Source of the DNA: Aselliscus stoliczkanus
Taxonomy: Eukaryota > Chordata > Mammalia > Chiroptera > Hipposideridae
Reading direction: 5' to 3'
DNA: 64,000 nucleotides
Assembly (NCBI GenBank): GCA_033961575.1
Contig: CM066736.1
Location: forward strand, 83,104,852 to 83,168,851
The position numbers and the translations under genes are program-made. Under the pieces are notes generated by a model. That model ran no database searches. It was not told the origin of the DNA and was given only the letters and a program-made list of their open reading frames with translations. Positions within the stretch are counted from its first letter, which is position 1, and the number at the start of each line of letters is the position of its first letter. Below are positions 10,738 through 22,215 of the stretch, one piece after another.

Positions 10738-11382
10738 CAAGCGAGGGAACTCTACTTAGAAACAAACATCAGTTATTTAAATATCAAATATTATTAAAGA
10801 GGAAAATGAGGGGTTTCTGGAGCACTTAGGGGTCGGTCTGGATAGGTTGCTGTCAGGCTGTGGTTAATATGAGGAAACAGCATTCTTAAGCGCGGATATT
10901 AACCTGCCTGTTGTTCTGTGGACTGTGACAGCTGCATTTTACACCTTAATGGCTAGCCATTTATTTTATGCAAAAAAGGGCATATTTTAGCCCATGAAGC
11001 AGGCACTCAAGGCCAGGAGCATTGCCCTGCAACGGGTTCCAAGGCAGAAGCCCCAAGAGGGCTTTAAGAGGCCCCACGGCATGCCCCTCCCCTTACCCAG
11101 CTCCTCCAGCTTGCTCCCATGGCTGAGTCCCCTCTGGCTTGTCTTTCTAGGCCTGCCTTCCTACAGGCTGTGAGGGCCTCAGGAGAGATGAGTTGCTCTC
11201 TTGGATAACTGCTGGAAAGGAATGCATTGAAGGGCCCCGCGTGCAGGGAGAAAGCAGTGAGAACTATGAGACCAGAGGAGATGGGCCAAGCCAGACCCGC
11301 TTCAGAAAAAGGGAGGGACGTGAACTGGGCTGGGGAAGAGGATGAGGCGTGATCTTCACAAGAAGAACAGCTACCTTTACCT
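10738..11382. other. Unassigned; AT-rich possible conserved element at 10870-10985
   Basis: The middle holds dense AT-rich words (gatattaacc, gacagctgcattttac, ccatttattttatg) with no repeat identity. A 108-codon antisense frame at 11064-11390 has no recognisable domain. Confidence 0.4.
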
Positions 11383-11475
11383 AGTACCAACCACCTGCGT
11401 GGCCTCGTCCCAAGAACTTTTAAATATACTATTTAATCCCCATAACAACCCTAGGAGGTAGGCACAGTTATTCTC
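11383..11475 (-). repeat. MIR, antisense, left part
   Basis: Contains 'atttaatccccataacaacc' and 'ctaggaggtaggcaca'. Broken by the SINE that follows. Confidence 0.85.
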
Positions 11476-11590
11476 TTTTTTTTTTTTTTTTTTTTTGAGG
11501 GCAGTGTCACTGGCCCTCATATGTGGGACCCGAATCAGGGCCGCTGGCTTCCCAAGCCAGCACTTAACCACCGCACCACTCGGCCCGCCC
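11476..11590 (-). mobile_element. Short tRNA-derived SINE, antisense, inside a MIR
   Basis: Same family as 7797-7898: a run of about 21 T, then 'gagggcagtgtcactggccc', with the tRNA-like boxes on the minus strand. The flanks agt(t)att-ctctttt and agtattatttctttt are an imperfect target duplication. It lies in a MIR that resumes at 11591. Confidence 0.9.
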
Positions 11591-11735
11591 AGTATTATTT
11601 CTTTTTGAATTAATGAAGAAACTGAGGCACAGAGCGGTGAAGTCATTTGCCCAGAGTAACACGGCTCTGAGTGGGGCGGCTGGGCTCAGACTGGGTATTC
11701 TGGCTCCAGAGTCCATTATTGTAGCTCTCTGCTTT
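11591..11735 (-). repeat. MIR, antisense, right part
   Basis: Contains 'gaagaaactgaggcacagag' and 'tctggctccagagtcca'. Confidence 0.85.
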
Positions 11736-11759
11736 ACACCCTCCCCAGCAAACCTATAC

Positions 11760-12290
11760 CCATGACTTCATCCCACAAGTGTGTACTGAGTACTTGCTCT
11801 CTGCCATGCACTGCTCTAGATGTGTGAACAAGGCAGACACAGACGGAGTGACCATTGTGGGCCACGCCCCCTGAGGGCATCCCCTGAGGACATTCTAATG
11901 AACAAGCCCAAAGAGGGCCCTGTCCCATTCTAAAATAGTTGGGCAGATAGATATTGATCAAATAGTCATTTGAATAAGTATGTAATTACAAGTACGCTGG
12001 AGAATGCGTGGTAGAGGGAACTGCCCTGACCTGAGGGACAGACGAAGGTCTTCCCAGGAAGACTCAGCTTCCCAGGAAGCTGAGACCCAAAGTGGGGAGG
12101 TGACTTGAGGAAGAGGAAACAGCATTTGCTCCCTTGGGGGTAATGGCCTGAATGATACCTGGTTTGCATGCAACTCAGGAACAAGGGGACAGACAGGGAG
12201 ATGCCGCCTGTGAGGTGGGCCAGGAAAAAGGTAGAAACCTGATGTTCAGTGAAGGGCAAACGGAGGTTCTTGAGGAGCTTGAATGAGAGC
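11760..12290 (-). repeat. L2 LINE 3' region, antisense
   Basis: Begins with a diverged 'gtactgagtacttgctctct' and runs through 'tgccatgcactgctctagat', as in the reverse complement of an L2 3' end. It contains the paired palindromes at 12048-12084. Homology beyond about 12100 is weak. Confidence 0.6.
12048..12084. other. Two abutting palindromes with a shared core
   Basis: 12048-12063 has 7-bp arms (gtcttcc / ggaagac) around CA. 12063-12084 has 10-bp arms (ctcagcttcc / ggaagctgag) around CA. Both centre on ttcccaggaa, with cores 19 bases apart. That core fits a STAT-like TTC-N4-GAA site with overlapping ETS-like GGAA words. Function is not shown. Confidence 0.6.
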
Positions 12291-13039
12291 GACTTATCCT
12301 TCAACGTTTGACACAGTTCCCGAAGCTTTTCGCACCCATCCGCTTTGGACTGAAAGCAATCTGGTAAGGCAGGCCTGTTTGGGGTTCTTGTCCCTACCTC
12401 ACTGATCAGAACACTGCTCCGCCTCCAAAATGATCCCTAAGAATTGAAAGGGTGAGCGTGAAAGTCCAGGTCGTTGGGCTCAGAAGCTGTTTGGAGAGGC
12501 AGAAAGGAGAGAGGAGGCTTCACAGGCCTGCACACATCGGACCACCTGACAGGTGGTTCACAGGGTGTGAAGGGGAGCTCTACCGCAAAAGGGTCCCGTG
12601 CCCTGAGTGACTGGCAGATGAGGGCTGCTCAGTAAATGCCCATTCCCCTCCCTCCAATAGGAGGAAGCATTGTTTTGCTTGGGCCCACTGCCTGGCCACC
12701 TCTTCTTCCTATGTCAGCAGGCGTTCTGACAGATGTTTGGCTGGTTTTGGTGCAGTGCATGAGAGAGGAGGCAAGTTGTTCGTGTCCCTTCCCCAAGTGA
12801 AGGTTCCTGCGTTTTAGCTCCAGGATGCTTTGCGGAGAGATCTTGCAAAAAGTGAAAGGACTTGCCTCTGCCTGGATTCTGTAGAGGGAAAGGTGACGAG
12901 ATCATTTTCTAGGTTTTCTCCAGCCCCTCTACTGGCTCCCTACTCCCATATTATATAGTTCTTTGGTCAGAAAGATTCCTCATCGGGAAGAAGGACTTTG
13001 GAAATTTGTTCGCTCAAAAAGAATCTCTAATGTTCAATT
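12291..13039. other. Unassigned non-coding
   Basis: Apart from an L2/MIR-like scrap near 12615-12645 ('gctcagtaaatgcccattcc') nothing is recognised. Confidence 0.4.
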
Positions 13040-13125
13040 ACAAAACCTTTTTTTTATACATTTTTCTCATTTAATCTTGTGAGGTATGTACTTAGCTATC
13101 AACACTTTATAAAAGGGGAGTGAAA
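13040..13125 (-). repeat. Possible MIR fragment, antisense
   Basis: 'catttaatcttgtgaggtat' fits a diverged MIR middle part. It is short and AT-rich. Confidence 0.4.
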
Positions 13126-14394
13126 TGGGTGTTATCCATGGCACACATAAAACAAAACCCAAACAGTGGTCCTCTCTGCACCCAGTCCAGTCTTCTTTTA
13201 GCTGCCTGACAGTGACTCTCTTGGTGTCTTCCTTTCATACTGCCGGCTCAGAAACATCATGACAAACTTTCTCTGCCTTTGGGGTTTCCTGCTCATTGGA
13301 AGGGTGATTTCAGGTGTTTTCCTCATCACTGGAAAGATGAACATGGACCCTTTTTTTTTGGGCGGGGGGGCATATTCCAGAAGTCATACATCGCCGGAAA
13401 CCCTGAGCTCAGAGTCACAGCTCGTTCCCTATGGCACGCCTACCAGCTGTCAGCAGATGGATGCCATCCGGCATGAAAATTGTGGCATTGGAAGGGGCCA
13501 GAGGAACATGGCTGGCTCCCAGCCTCTTCTTTTCCCATTCCACTGGAAGGTCATATTCATTTGAGCTTTTCAACCAAAAATAAATTATTGTAATCCATTT
13601 GCTAATTATACCATGCTGAAGTTCTAGACATTGTAAATTGCAGCCGTGACATATCTAGATGAAGTTTCTGTGAGTTTATTTTTAGCCATTCAGAGAGCCC
13701 TCCGTTTCCTAGAGGCTTCATTTGCAAGTCTAACAGGGGATAGGGAGAAAGCATCTGCACAGCCCTGGCCCTGTGACTGGGATGGAGACATTGGACCGCC
13801 CTGGCCCTCCTCTGTAAAAGCGGGTGGTTGTACTGGGTTGGTCTTCCAAGTGCTAACTCATTTCCTGATTATGGAAACCGCAGTGCATCCAGACGTGGTC
13901 TTTCCCTGCCTGGTTCACCTGGAGAATGTCACCCCAACATGTGTGTGAACCAGGAACACAGGCCTTCAGAAACCTCAGCCTCAGTGGGTTCATGGGTTCC
14001 CCTTTTCTGATTTTTTTTGGGGGGGACCGAGGGTAGAGAGAGGTAAATGGATTTTATATGTATTTGACACCTGCTGTATGTGTAACACCCTACTAGGAGC
14101 TTGTATTTTAGGACTTTTGGTCGGTCTCCCCCATTCAAGGGCAATGCCACCCAGTATCAGTAGGTCAGCCCCTCATGGACATCCATGTGGCGCTGCACTT
14201 GGTTCTGAAAAACATCATGAAAGTGAAGTGGATGCAACTCCTAGCCCAAGGAGGCCAGAAGAGGAGGCAAAGCATGAAATGAATGTTTTGAATTGCTTGT
14301 TGAAATGTAGTATTATCCATGGATGATAAAAACGCTGAGTGCCATCAGAGATATCACAACACATTATGGTGGGGGGGTCCAAGTTCATTTATAC
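13126..14394. other. Unassigned non-coding
   Basis: A 101-codon and a 100-codon plus-strand frame are present but carry a homopolymer run (13350s) and no domain. An AT-rich non-repeat segment at 13560-13640 (aataaattattgtaatcc) could be conserved. Confidence 0.4.
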
Positions 14395-14500
14395 CTGTTG
14401 GGAGAGGGAAATCAGGGAAGGCTTTGAGGATGAAGAGGTATTTCAGCCAGCTTGATGTATAAGTAGGACTTCAAAATATGAGGATTGGGTGAGGGAAATT
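14395..14500 (-). repeat. L2 fragment, antisense
   Basis: 'aatcagggaaggctttgagg' followed by 'gacttcaaaatatgagg' matches antisense L2. Confidence 0.6.
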
Positions 14501-15057
14501 AGATAGACTTGGTTCGGTAACCTTGGAAACCTCCCTGGCCAGATCCCAGGGATGGCTGTCCTTGACCAGTTAGCATTCACAAATGGCTGGCAGAGTACAC
14601 CCCTTCCCCATACTCCATGACCTACAATGAATTTTCTTCCATTTTGATGAAGGTATGATTATTTTCTCAAAGGGAGTGCATAAAAAAAATCTTGGGAACA
14701 ATTCCTCTGTGAGCATGGTTCTAATATCTAGACTCCTGGATAAACAGTCTTCTACTGTATTTGTGTATTTCTTGGGTGGATAGAGATGGATGCATGGTTA
14801 GATAGATGAATGGATCATTTGGTTTCCGTAGAGCTGCAAGAAGAAGGGAACAATGAAACTGGCTGAACTTGTGGGTGGCTTTATGGGAAGAGGGATGTTA
14901 GAGCTGGCTGGGCCTTGAACAACAAATAGAATTTTCTCAGCTCACAGTGCAGATAAAGAATTTTTATTCAGATGGGAACAAAATGGAAGCACGAAATCCA
15001 TGACATTGTGGGAGAATGGCAAGTCCTAGAGGTCAGGATAGAGGAGTAAATGAAGTG
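14501..15057. other. Mostly unassigned; weak L2 and GGAT traces
   Basis: 14775-14820 has ggatagagatggatg words, a decayed tetranucleotide. 14955-15000 ('gaatttttattcagatggga') looks like a short antisense L2 piece. Confidence 0.4.
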
Positions 15058-15296
15058 GAAGTGAGCACAGGCTTTGAATTAGACAGATTTGTGGTTTGAA
15101 TCCCAGCTCTGTCACCTATTGATGAGTGAGCTTGGGCAAATCACATTTCATTTCGTAACTTCTCCTTTCTCACCTGAAAAGTGGAAATATTAATAATACT
15201 TACTTCAAAGTGGTGGTTGTGAAGATTACAGTGAAATAATGTGTAGCACAATGATTGGTATACACTTAACATACACTTAATGAATGGTAGTTTATG
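15058..15296 (+). repeat. MIR, nearly full length
   Basis: 'ggtttgaatcccagctctgt' then 'gagcttgggcaaatcacatt' and a 3' tail of 'cacttaatgaatggtag' give the full MIR order. Confidence 0.9.
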
Positions 15297-15959
15297 CTTC
15301 CTATTTTATTGAAACAATTCTAATTAATTATTAAAACCGCCAGTGTAAATCACAGGATTTAATAAAGAGAGAGAGATGAGGGGACCCTTTAATCTTTCAC
15401 ATTTGAGGATGAGGCAGAGGAAAAGGAAGCAGCAAAGGCGACAGAGGAAGTCCTTGGAGGAGCAGGAAGAGAGCGAAGAGAGACTGGTGTTGGAGCTGCT
15501 GAGACAGGAGGGGTTTCTCCAGGAGACAGTGGTCCTGCTGGCAGGTGGCCCAGCGAGGCCTCTGCAGTTTGCATTAACAGCAGTATTATGATCTTAAAAA
15601 GAACACCCTGGGGGCCACACTGCAGTGATTTGTGGGGGGCTTGGAAGTGGAGGAAGTGGCGGCTTAGACGTCTTCGGAAGAGACGGCTCTTTCCGAAATT
15701 CTGAGGAGAAAAAGAACTTGGGGTGCAATGAGGACAAGGTCATGGGAAGAGCTTTGTTAGAGGAAGACTATTTTAACTCAGTCAGCACAGTGCTTCTCTA
15801 CCCTTCTAAACCCATGCCTCATTTGATAGACACAAACATCACTCCTCCTTCAAGATTCTGATATTCTGGCACCCACGCCCCAACACTTATCCTCAGCCCA
15901 ATTTTGGGAATCATGCCTGCCAGGCAGATCTTGTCTGGATTTACTCCTTGTAGTTGTAT
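15297..15959. other. Unassigned non-coding
   Basis: Includes a purine-rich patch at 15370-15500. The 71-, 78- and 61-codon frames (two on the plus strand, one on the minus) are low-complexity or featureless. Confidence 0.4.
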
Positions 15960-16150
15960 TTTTAAGAGAGTAGGGATTTAATAATCTGTTGGAATAAAGG
16001 AGATAAGAAATGATGTAGGGTGGTTGGGGGTGATAATGAAGATGGATTTGAAAGACAGTAAGTAGACTGAACTGAGCAGATGTGAGGAGTAAGGGGGAGG
16101 GAGAAGTCCAAGGATATCCTGGGGCTCGGGCTTGGAGGACTGAGAGAATA
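15960..16150 (-). repeat. L2 fragment, antisense
   Basis: 'agtaagtagactgaactgag' and 'gtccaaggatatcctggggc' fit the antisense L2 ORF region. Confidence 0.55.
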
Positions 16151-16295
16151 ACCACACCAACTGGTGCACGTCCCTTTTCCATGTGGGTCCTCACCTCCAC
16201 CTGCCTGGGTGACATCTCACAAATTTGTGGAGAGTGGACTAGATGACATATATGGTCATCATTTGGAAACTTTCAAATGCTTTATAAATCGAGGG

Positions 16296-16351
16296 TATTA
16301 TTATTATTATTACTATTATTACTGTTATTATTATTATTGTTATTATTATTA
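16296..16351 (+). repeat. (TTA)n microsatellite
   Basis: About 56 bases of TTA units with a few TAC and TGT interruptions. It generates a poly-Tyr or poly-Leu artefact frame. Confidence 0.95.
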
Positions 16352-16424
16352 GCAAGAAATAATGCATCTGGCTCTCTTTCTCACACGCCTCTCTGTTTTT
16401 GTCTGCACAGCCTCTGTGTCAGTA

Positions 16425-16545
16425 AGTGTCATTCTCAATGGCAGGAGGGAGATGCCATGTTTTGCTTATGTACTGTCTTACAGATAAGGAAGTGGAGGTT
16501 CAGGAAAGTTTAAAAAAACGAGTCCAAAGTTACACCCAACAGCTG
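16425..16545 (-). repeat. MIR fragment, antisense
   Basis: 'cttacagataaggaagtgga' and 'gtccaaagttacaccc' match the MIR core. Confidence 0.7.
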
Positions 16546-16960
16546 GAAAATACACATTCTTTCCAAGCACAATGAACTTTCACAACAATTGACTATATTC
16601 TAGACTATAAAATATGTCTCAATAAATTTCAAGGGATTAGTATCCGACAGATCACATTCTCACACCACAATACAGTTAAGATAGAAATCAATATAAGAAA
16701 AATGAGGTTGTTTTTTTTTTAAATATATGTATGGAGAGATATTTACAAAAATACCTCTCACTACCTCCTGGATCAAAAAAGAAATGATAATAGAAATTAT
16801 AAAACACTGATAACTGAATGATAAAACTAGTAAATATTAAAGTTGTGGAATATAGCCAACAACACTTAAGGGAAATTTATGACCTTAAATGCTTGTATTA
16901 GAAAAGAAGCAGGGCTGAACATTAATGAATAGGCTAAGTATCCAATTGAAGAACCATGGT
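16546..16960 (+). repeat. L1 ORF2 fragment
   Basis: 'acacattctttccaagcaca' through 'acagttaagatagaaatcaa' and 'ctggatcaaaaaagaaatga' is the L1 ORF2 segment between endonuclease and reverse transcriptase. It has many stops and no intact frame. Confidence 0.85.
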
Positions 16961-16984
16961 AAACATAAATAATGAAGCCAGCCC

Positions 16985-17092
16985 AGAGTTGTGCCGTTTT
17001 AAGTGGGAGAGCCAGGATTTGAACACAGATATGGCTGGCTCCAAAGCCCTCCTTACACTACCCCATGAACCTTTCTCTGTGCTGCTTTCCAT
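16985..17092 (-). repeat. MIR fragment, antisense
   Basis: 'gagccaggatttgaacacag' and 'tggctggctccaaagcc' are the tRNA-related end of antisense MIR. Confidence 0.8.
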
Positions 17093-17194
17093 GATATGCC
17101 CAGTGACTGGAAATTCTGTGTCTCTGTAAGAGTCAAAGAGATGAGCCTATAGGGTAACTCCCTGCATCAAAGCTTGGAGAGAAATCTTATTCAT

Positions 17195-17285
17195 TTATTC
17201 ATCCCTCCTTTTTAATTCATTCACCCGTTAAATATTTATTGAGCATTTGCTGTGTGCCAGGCACTGTGATCACTACCTTAGTTGC
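17195..17285 (-). repeat. L2 3' end, antisense
   Basis: 'atatttattgagcatttgct' then 'gtgtgccaggcactgtgatc' is the L2 3' end in reverse. Confidence 0.8.
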
Positions 17286-17460
17286 CTATTCTCTGAGGAT
17301 TCCAAACCCAGTCTGGCCCGGGGCCAAAGCTGCTGCTGCTGCCCACCCCGCCCCCAGCCCTCAAGCTGCCTAAATCTTTTCTGCTGCTTGTCAGAACAGC
17401 ATCCTCATCAAAAATGACTGATTTCTCTCTTGTCTCTTTCAACAGGTAGACTGAAATTAC

Positions 17461-17810
17461 CATGTGTCCAAATTAAAATTGCATACTTCAAGGATTATTT
17501 GAAGGACTATTCTTAGACCCTTTTAAGAAGATTTAAAGAAAAGTGAGTTGATTTTTTTTTTTTTACACTTCAGAAAGTATTCATGATTTAAGTTAATGTT
17601 ATGGGTGCTTTTTTCTGCCTCTTAAATATGCGTTAATAGGTAGACTTTATCTCCACTTATTTTATAAGACATTTTTTTCCCTAAGAACAATGAGCAAAAA
17701 ATACAAGATTACTGCTTGCCTTCCCTATAAAATTTTAGTACATTTTTTTCAAAACTGTGGAATCTTAGAGTTATTCAGGGTCTTTTTGAGTCTTAGAGGC
17801 ATGGACTATT
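17461..17810. other. AT-rich, unassigned
   Basis: T-rich and A-rich runs with no repeat identity or gene features. Confidence 0.45.
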
Positions 17811-17962
17811 GGATGGATGGATGGATGGATGGATGGATGGATGGATGGATGGATGGATGGAATGATGGATGGATGGAATGATGGAATGATGGGTGGATGG
17901 ATGGAATGATGGGTGGAATGATGGAATGATAGACAGACAGATCAACAGACAGACAGACAGAT
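17811..17962 (+). repeat. (GGAT)n microsatellite with AGAC tail
   Basis: 17811-17860 is pure GGAT. To about 17934 it is broken by aatgat interruptions, and it ends in agacagacagac near 17932-17962. Artefact frames on both strands (MDGWMDG and HPSIHPS types) come from it. Confidence 0.95.
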
Positions 17963-18280
17963 ATAGACATAAATATTTGGCTTGTGCTTGGACACATCCA
18001 GGGACTGATGAGAAACTTGGTATCTCCCCACATTTGAGATTTTTAGAGAGTTCTTCCATAACCTGGATGTGAATTCCACCTCTCCTCACATCTTGCAAAG
18101 CCTCTTTCTTCTTTACTAGACAGTCCTAAAAATGGTTGAAGACAAAGATCCTGTTCCCCCTGAGGTCTTTTCTTGTTCTTTGTTCCTCCAATAACTGTTC
18201 ATAATTTGGTTTCAAGATCAGTTCCTGCTCTGGTCACCTTCTTTCCACTATTGTAACTGTCTCCTTAAAAAGAGGCACAG
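17963..18280. other. Unassigned non-coding
   Basis: No repeat or gene recognised before the SINE at 18281. Confidence 0.4.
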
Positions 18281-18388
18281 GGGCTGGCCGAGTGGCATAG
18301 TGGTTAAGCGCTGGCTTAGGAAGCCAGTGGCCTCGGTTTGGGTCCCACATATGAGGGCCAGTGACATTGCCCTCAAAAAAAAAAAAAA
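18281..18388 (+). mobile_element. Short tRNA-derived SINE
   Basis: Sense copy of the family at 7797 and 11476. A box in 'gagtggcatagtggttaagc', B box ggtttgggtcc, ends 'gccagtgacattgccctc' plus an A run. Flanked by (a)ggcacag at 18274-18280 and 18389-18395. Confidence 0.93.
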
Positions 18389-18649
18389 GGCACAGCATGG
18401 AACACAGACAAAGCTCTACCACTGTCCCTGGTCCCAGGAGAGCCATGAGACTAGACAGAGAAACCCAAGGTCCAGAACTGGGTTCCAGTCGCAATTCTGC
18501 TCTTGCTGTGCTCTCAGGAAAGTCCCTACTTTTCTCTGAGCTCAGAGCAAACAAAGGAAGGTAGGACAAGTGGGTCCCTAAGATGCCACCCACCTCCATA
18601 TGGATAGTTGGCTGACTCAGAGTAAAGAGTCACTGCTTCTCACCATCCC

Positions 18650-18885
18650 AGGTACTGGAGGGTGCCAGGACTTGGGGATCAGTGAGACCTGGGTCCCATC
18701 CCAGTCCTATCACTTGCTGAGTATGTCGCCATAGGGTTGTCACTTCTTTTCTCTGAACACCTATTTCCTCATTTGTGAAATAATGATATTAGTACATGTG
18801 GCAAAGGATGTGTGTGAGATGTGCTGGGATGATGAATCTGAAGCACTCGGGCGCTGGCATTTAGGAAGTGTTCAGTAAATTCTAG
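18650..18885 (+). repeat. MIR, nearly full length
   Basis: 'gtcccatcccagtcctatca', 'ctatttcctcatttgtgaaa' and 'aggaagtgttcagtaaattc' follow the MIR order. Confidence 0.85.
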
Positions 18886-19477
18886 TCCCTAGTAGTGATG
18901 GAGCGCCTTAGTGGGAGGAGAAGGCAAGGGCGGGTAAAGACTCTAATACGAAGAGAAAAGATGTGCGCATGCTTTCTGGGGAGAGGGGAGCAGTGTCCAC
19001 CTCTCATAAACTCATACAAACACAAGCCCGACTCTGGAAAGTTCATGAAATTAAAACTCTACTCCAAATCAGACAACGTTGCTATGGAATATACAGTTAA
19101 AAGGAAAATGTTTAGGGTGAGTCTGGGGACCTGCCCAAATTCTGCCAAAGCCTGCCTGCTGCCACAGCCCCCGTCCGGGGTAATAAAGACTGGTATCCCT
19201 AGAAGGAGTGTCCTTAGACTCCCCACTAGACCTGGGGAACCCTGAGAATCATCAAATATGTAAATATGTTCAAAAGGCTAGTTGTGAGGGTCCAATGAGA
19301 GACTGGGTATAAAAGACATAAACTATAAGGTGTCCTGCCCATCAATGTATGTTCGTATTATTCATGGAATTGGGGTTATTTCAATCTTTTGGAAATCAGG
19401 AGAGAGGGTAAAACTCAGATGAAGTGACTGTGTAATAAAACAATGAAGTCCAGCTCACTTTCTGAGTAAAGCAGCAT
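18886..19477. other. Unassigned non-coding
   Basis: A 116-codon frame (18895-19245) has no recognisable domain. A MIR-like 3' part may lie at 19265-19370. Confidence 0.4.
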
Positions 19478-19556
19478 GTGCATGCATATACATGTCTGTG
19501 TGTGTGCACACATGTGTCTGTGTGTCTACGTACAAGTATGTGTGTGATTTCTGTGT
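19478..19556 (+). repeat. GT-rich simple sequence
   Basis: Interrupted (TG)n with TGCATG, CACATG and TACGTAC interruptions. Confidence 0.8.
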
Positions 19557-19659
19557 GTTCATATTGGGGTGGGGGGAGAACAAGAATGAGAATCTTCGGG
19601 CGATTTGGATGTTGTCACCACTCTTCACACAGTGGCTGGCTGCTTGGATGGAGTATAAA

Positions 19660-19800
19660 TGTAGGAGTGGAAGCACAGGCTGTGGGGTCATCAGCCTCAC
19701 TCTGTCCCTGACCAGCTCTGTGACCTTGGCCACATTTTTGACAAGAGATCTGCAGTCCCTGTCTTCATGGAGTTCAAGTCTGTGCACAGGGCTACTGTGA
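19660..19800 (+). repeat. MIR fragment
   Basis: 'gtggggtcatcagcctcact' and 'accagctctgtgaccttggc' match the MIR 5' half. Confidence 0.7.
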
Positions 19801-20133
19801 GGGGTTGAGAGGGTGCTGTGTAGAATATTCCTTCACGTTAAGAAAGTGCCCAGGATGCGTGGTGCCCTTCCCCCTTGGTTAATGGAGTTCGTCGGAGTTT
19901 AGGGAAAGTCACCTTGACCTGTTGCATAAAGGGAATCTGTGAGGCATCTTAGATTCCACAGGACCATTCTCCCGAGAGCCCAGGCACTTGGCAGATGGAC
20001 ACACTCTCAACCCTGATGACAAGGCTAATTTGAGAGGAGCTCCTGCACCTTGCCCATCCTTCCTTAATCATCAGTGGCTGGAAAATCTTAAACTCAGAAC
20101 TGAGAACTTGCCATTTACGGTGTAGAACAATGA
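19801..20133. other. Unassigned non-coding
   Basis: No repeat or gene recognised. Confidence 0.4.
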
Positions 20134-20248
20134 TTTTTTTTTTTTTTGAGGGCAGTGTCACTGGACCTCATATGTGAGACCCAAATGGGGGTGGGGGGCG
20201 CTGGCTTCCCAAGCCAGCACTTAACCACTGCGCCACTTGTCCGGCCCA
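20134..20248 (-). mobile_element. Short tRNA-derived SINE, antisense
   Basis: Fourth copy of the short family: T run, 'gagggcagtgtcactggacc', then the antisense tRNA-like part ending 'tgtccggccc'. It carries a private G-rich change at about 20187-20200. Flanks 'caatgattttt' and 'caacagggattttt' suggest a decayed target duplication. Confidence 0.9.
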
Positions 20249-20499
20249 ACAGGGATTTTTTTTTTTTAATTTGGAAATTAAATATAGCTAATGTAGTGGC
20301 CTTTGTTCTCCAGATGGCTGTTGACTGTACATATCTACAGGAATGCTGCTCCAGGCCAATGCTGCTGAGGGTGCCCTTGGCCAGAGGGGCCCCTTTTGGG
20401 GGCATTAGGATCCCAGGAAGACTGCAAACTCATGTTTTGCAGTATTTTACGAACTGTGGATTGTGACCCATTAGAGGGCCATGAAATTAATTTGGTGAT

Positions 20500-21385
20500 T
20501 CAAGATCATCATGTATTAAAATAAACACAGTAACTCAATAACCCATAGAGTGGGTGAAGATATTTTATATATATTTTAAACAAAGGCCTCTTATCCAATA
20601 TCAAGTAGTAGAAAAAAGAGGAGACTCCTAAAAATAAGGAAAAGACAAACAGCCTAATAGAAAAATGGGCAAAAGGCTCAGATACTTCACAAATGAAGAT
20701 ATCCAAATAGCCAATCAACATATGAAAACATTAGTCATCAGAGAATTGCAAATGAAACCCACAATGAAACACCACTACACACCCATGAGAATGGCTAAAA
20801 TGAAAAAGATAGACAACACCCAGTGTTGACAAAGATGTGAAGCCACTGGAACTCTCATACACGGCAGGGTAAAGTGTAATTTGGTATCATGACTTTGGAA
20901 AACTGTCTGACAGTATCAACTAAAACTCAACATATGCACACCAGCAGTTGCATTCCTAGATACATACCCATGAGGCAGGCACACATATGTCCACCCAAAC
21001 GCAGGGCCATGGGCAGTGGATGGATACATTGTATTGTATCCACCCAGTGGGATATTGCACACCGTGATATCAATAACCCTCACAAACATAATGCTGAAGG
21101 AAAAAGCCTGGCACCAAGACACGTTATGACGACATTGCTGTAAAAGACAAAACCAGACAAAACTAATGTAGGCTGTGAGAAGTCAGGATAGCAGCTACCC
21201 TTGGGGAGGAGTTGCTACATGGGAGAGAACCTGAGGGTCTTTTCAAGGGCTGGTTAGGTGGGTGTATTCTATTCGTAGAAATTTATCAAACTCCTCATTT
21301 GTGACATGTACACTCTACTGTACTTACATCACACCAGTAAAAGTTTATAAACTGAGTAAGAACAGAAAATACAGCAGGTAGCACA
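20500..21385 (+). repeat. L1 3' end (ORF2 tail and 3' UTR)
   Basis: 'gaaaaatgggcaaaaggctc', 'ttgcaaatgaaacccacaat', 'ccacccagtgggatattgca' and 'aactgagtaagaacag' follow the 3' part of an old L1. All frames are broken. The 84- and 68-codon frames are by-products. Confidence 0.88.
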
Positions 21386-21461
21386 GGTAAGCATCGTTAA
21401 GTGAGCCTTAAGTTACATGTGTGTCCTGTATGTGAGTCAGACTCCAAAAAATTGAGAGCCC

Positions 21462-21565
21462 CTGATTTAATCTAACCTTCTCACTTTAAGATGAGGAATC
21501 TGAGACCCAGAGAAGGGGGGAATTAAGAGCAGAGCCAGGAGGAAAGCAGAGCTGGGAAGAAGAGG
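21462..21565 (-). repeat. MIR fragment, antisense
   Basis: 'tttaagatgaggaatctgag' and 'agagcagagccaggagg' fit the MIR core. Confidence 0.6.
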
Positions 21566-22149
21566 CTAGGCCTCCTTCTGCTGATTCTGTGTCTCCCGTT
21601 TCCACCGCTGATGGGTGGAATGGCGCGTTTGGTTGAGTAGGCTCCGTCTGGCACCTTCATCTCTGGGAGGCAGCCCTGTGCTGTGGGTCCAAGGGGAGCG
21701 ATTGTTTTTCCACCCGCAGCCGGGTACAGTCGGAGGCCCAGACACCCCTGCAGGGGCCTGGCTCCAGCTCCCCAAATCCCCTCCCTCCTCCTTCCTGCCT
21801 CTTCTGCCTGATCTGCTTCCATCAGAGCTCCGGAAGCACCATTGCACTCAATCGTGTTTTCATCTGTGTGAAACGACCGTCATGCCAAAGTTGTTCTATG
21901 GTTGTAGAAGCTGGAAAACTGTGAAGAAAATACGTTGAGAGAATAAGAGCTGACAAAGCCTGCTTTAGTTCTGGCCTTGTGCTTTCATTTTGTTACAAAA
22001 TTGTGACTCCATTCAGCAGCCCTCTCCTGTGGGAGCCAGGAGGCTCCCAGCTTCTGAGGGTACAAGACAAGCAGCATGCAGCCCTGCTGCTGCTGCCAGG
22101 CAGAGCGCCACAGAGGAGGAAACGGTTGTGTGGATTCTAACAGGCTCCA
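21566..22149. other. Unassigned, moderately GC-rich
   Basis: Frames of 99, 93 and 107 codons overlap on opposite strands over 21523-21938. None has a known domain, and mutual overlap argues for chance. Confidence 0.4.
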
Positions 22150-22215
22150 TATGAACTTCCCACTGGCCTGGCACTATGCTAAATAGGTGGGTTACACACA
22201 TAATATCTGTAGCTT
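22150..22215 (-). repeat. MIR scrap, antisense
   Basis: 'ggcctggcactatgctaaat' followed by 'cacacataatatctgta'. Confidence 0.45.

Noticed and set aside
17793..18098. His/Pro/Ser-rich repeat protein
   Set aside because: Pure by-product of the GGAT microsatellite.
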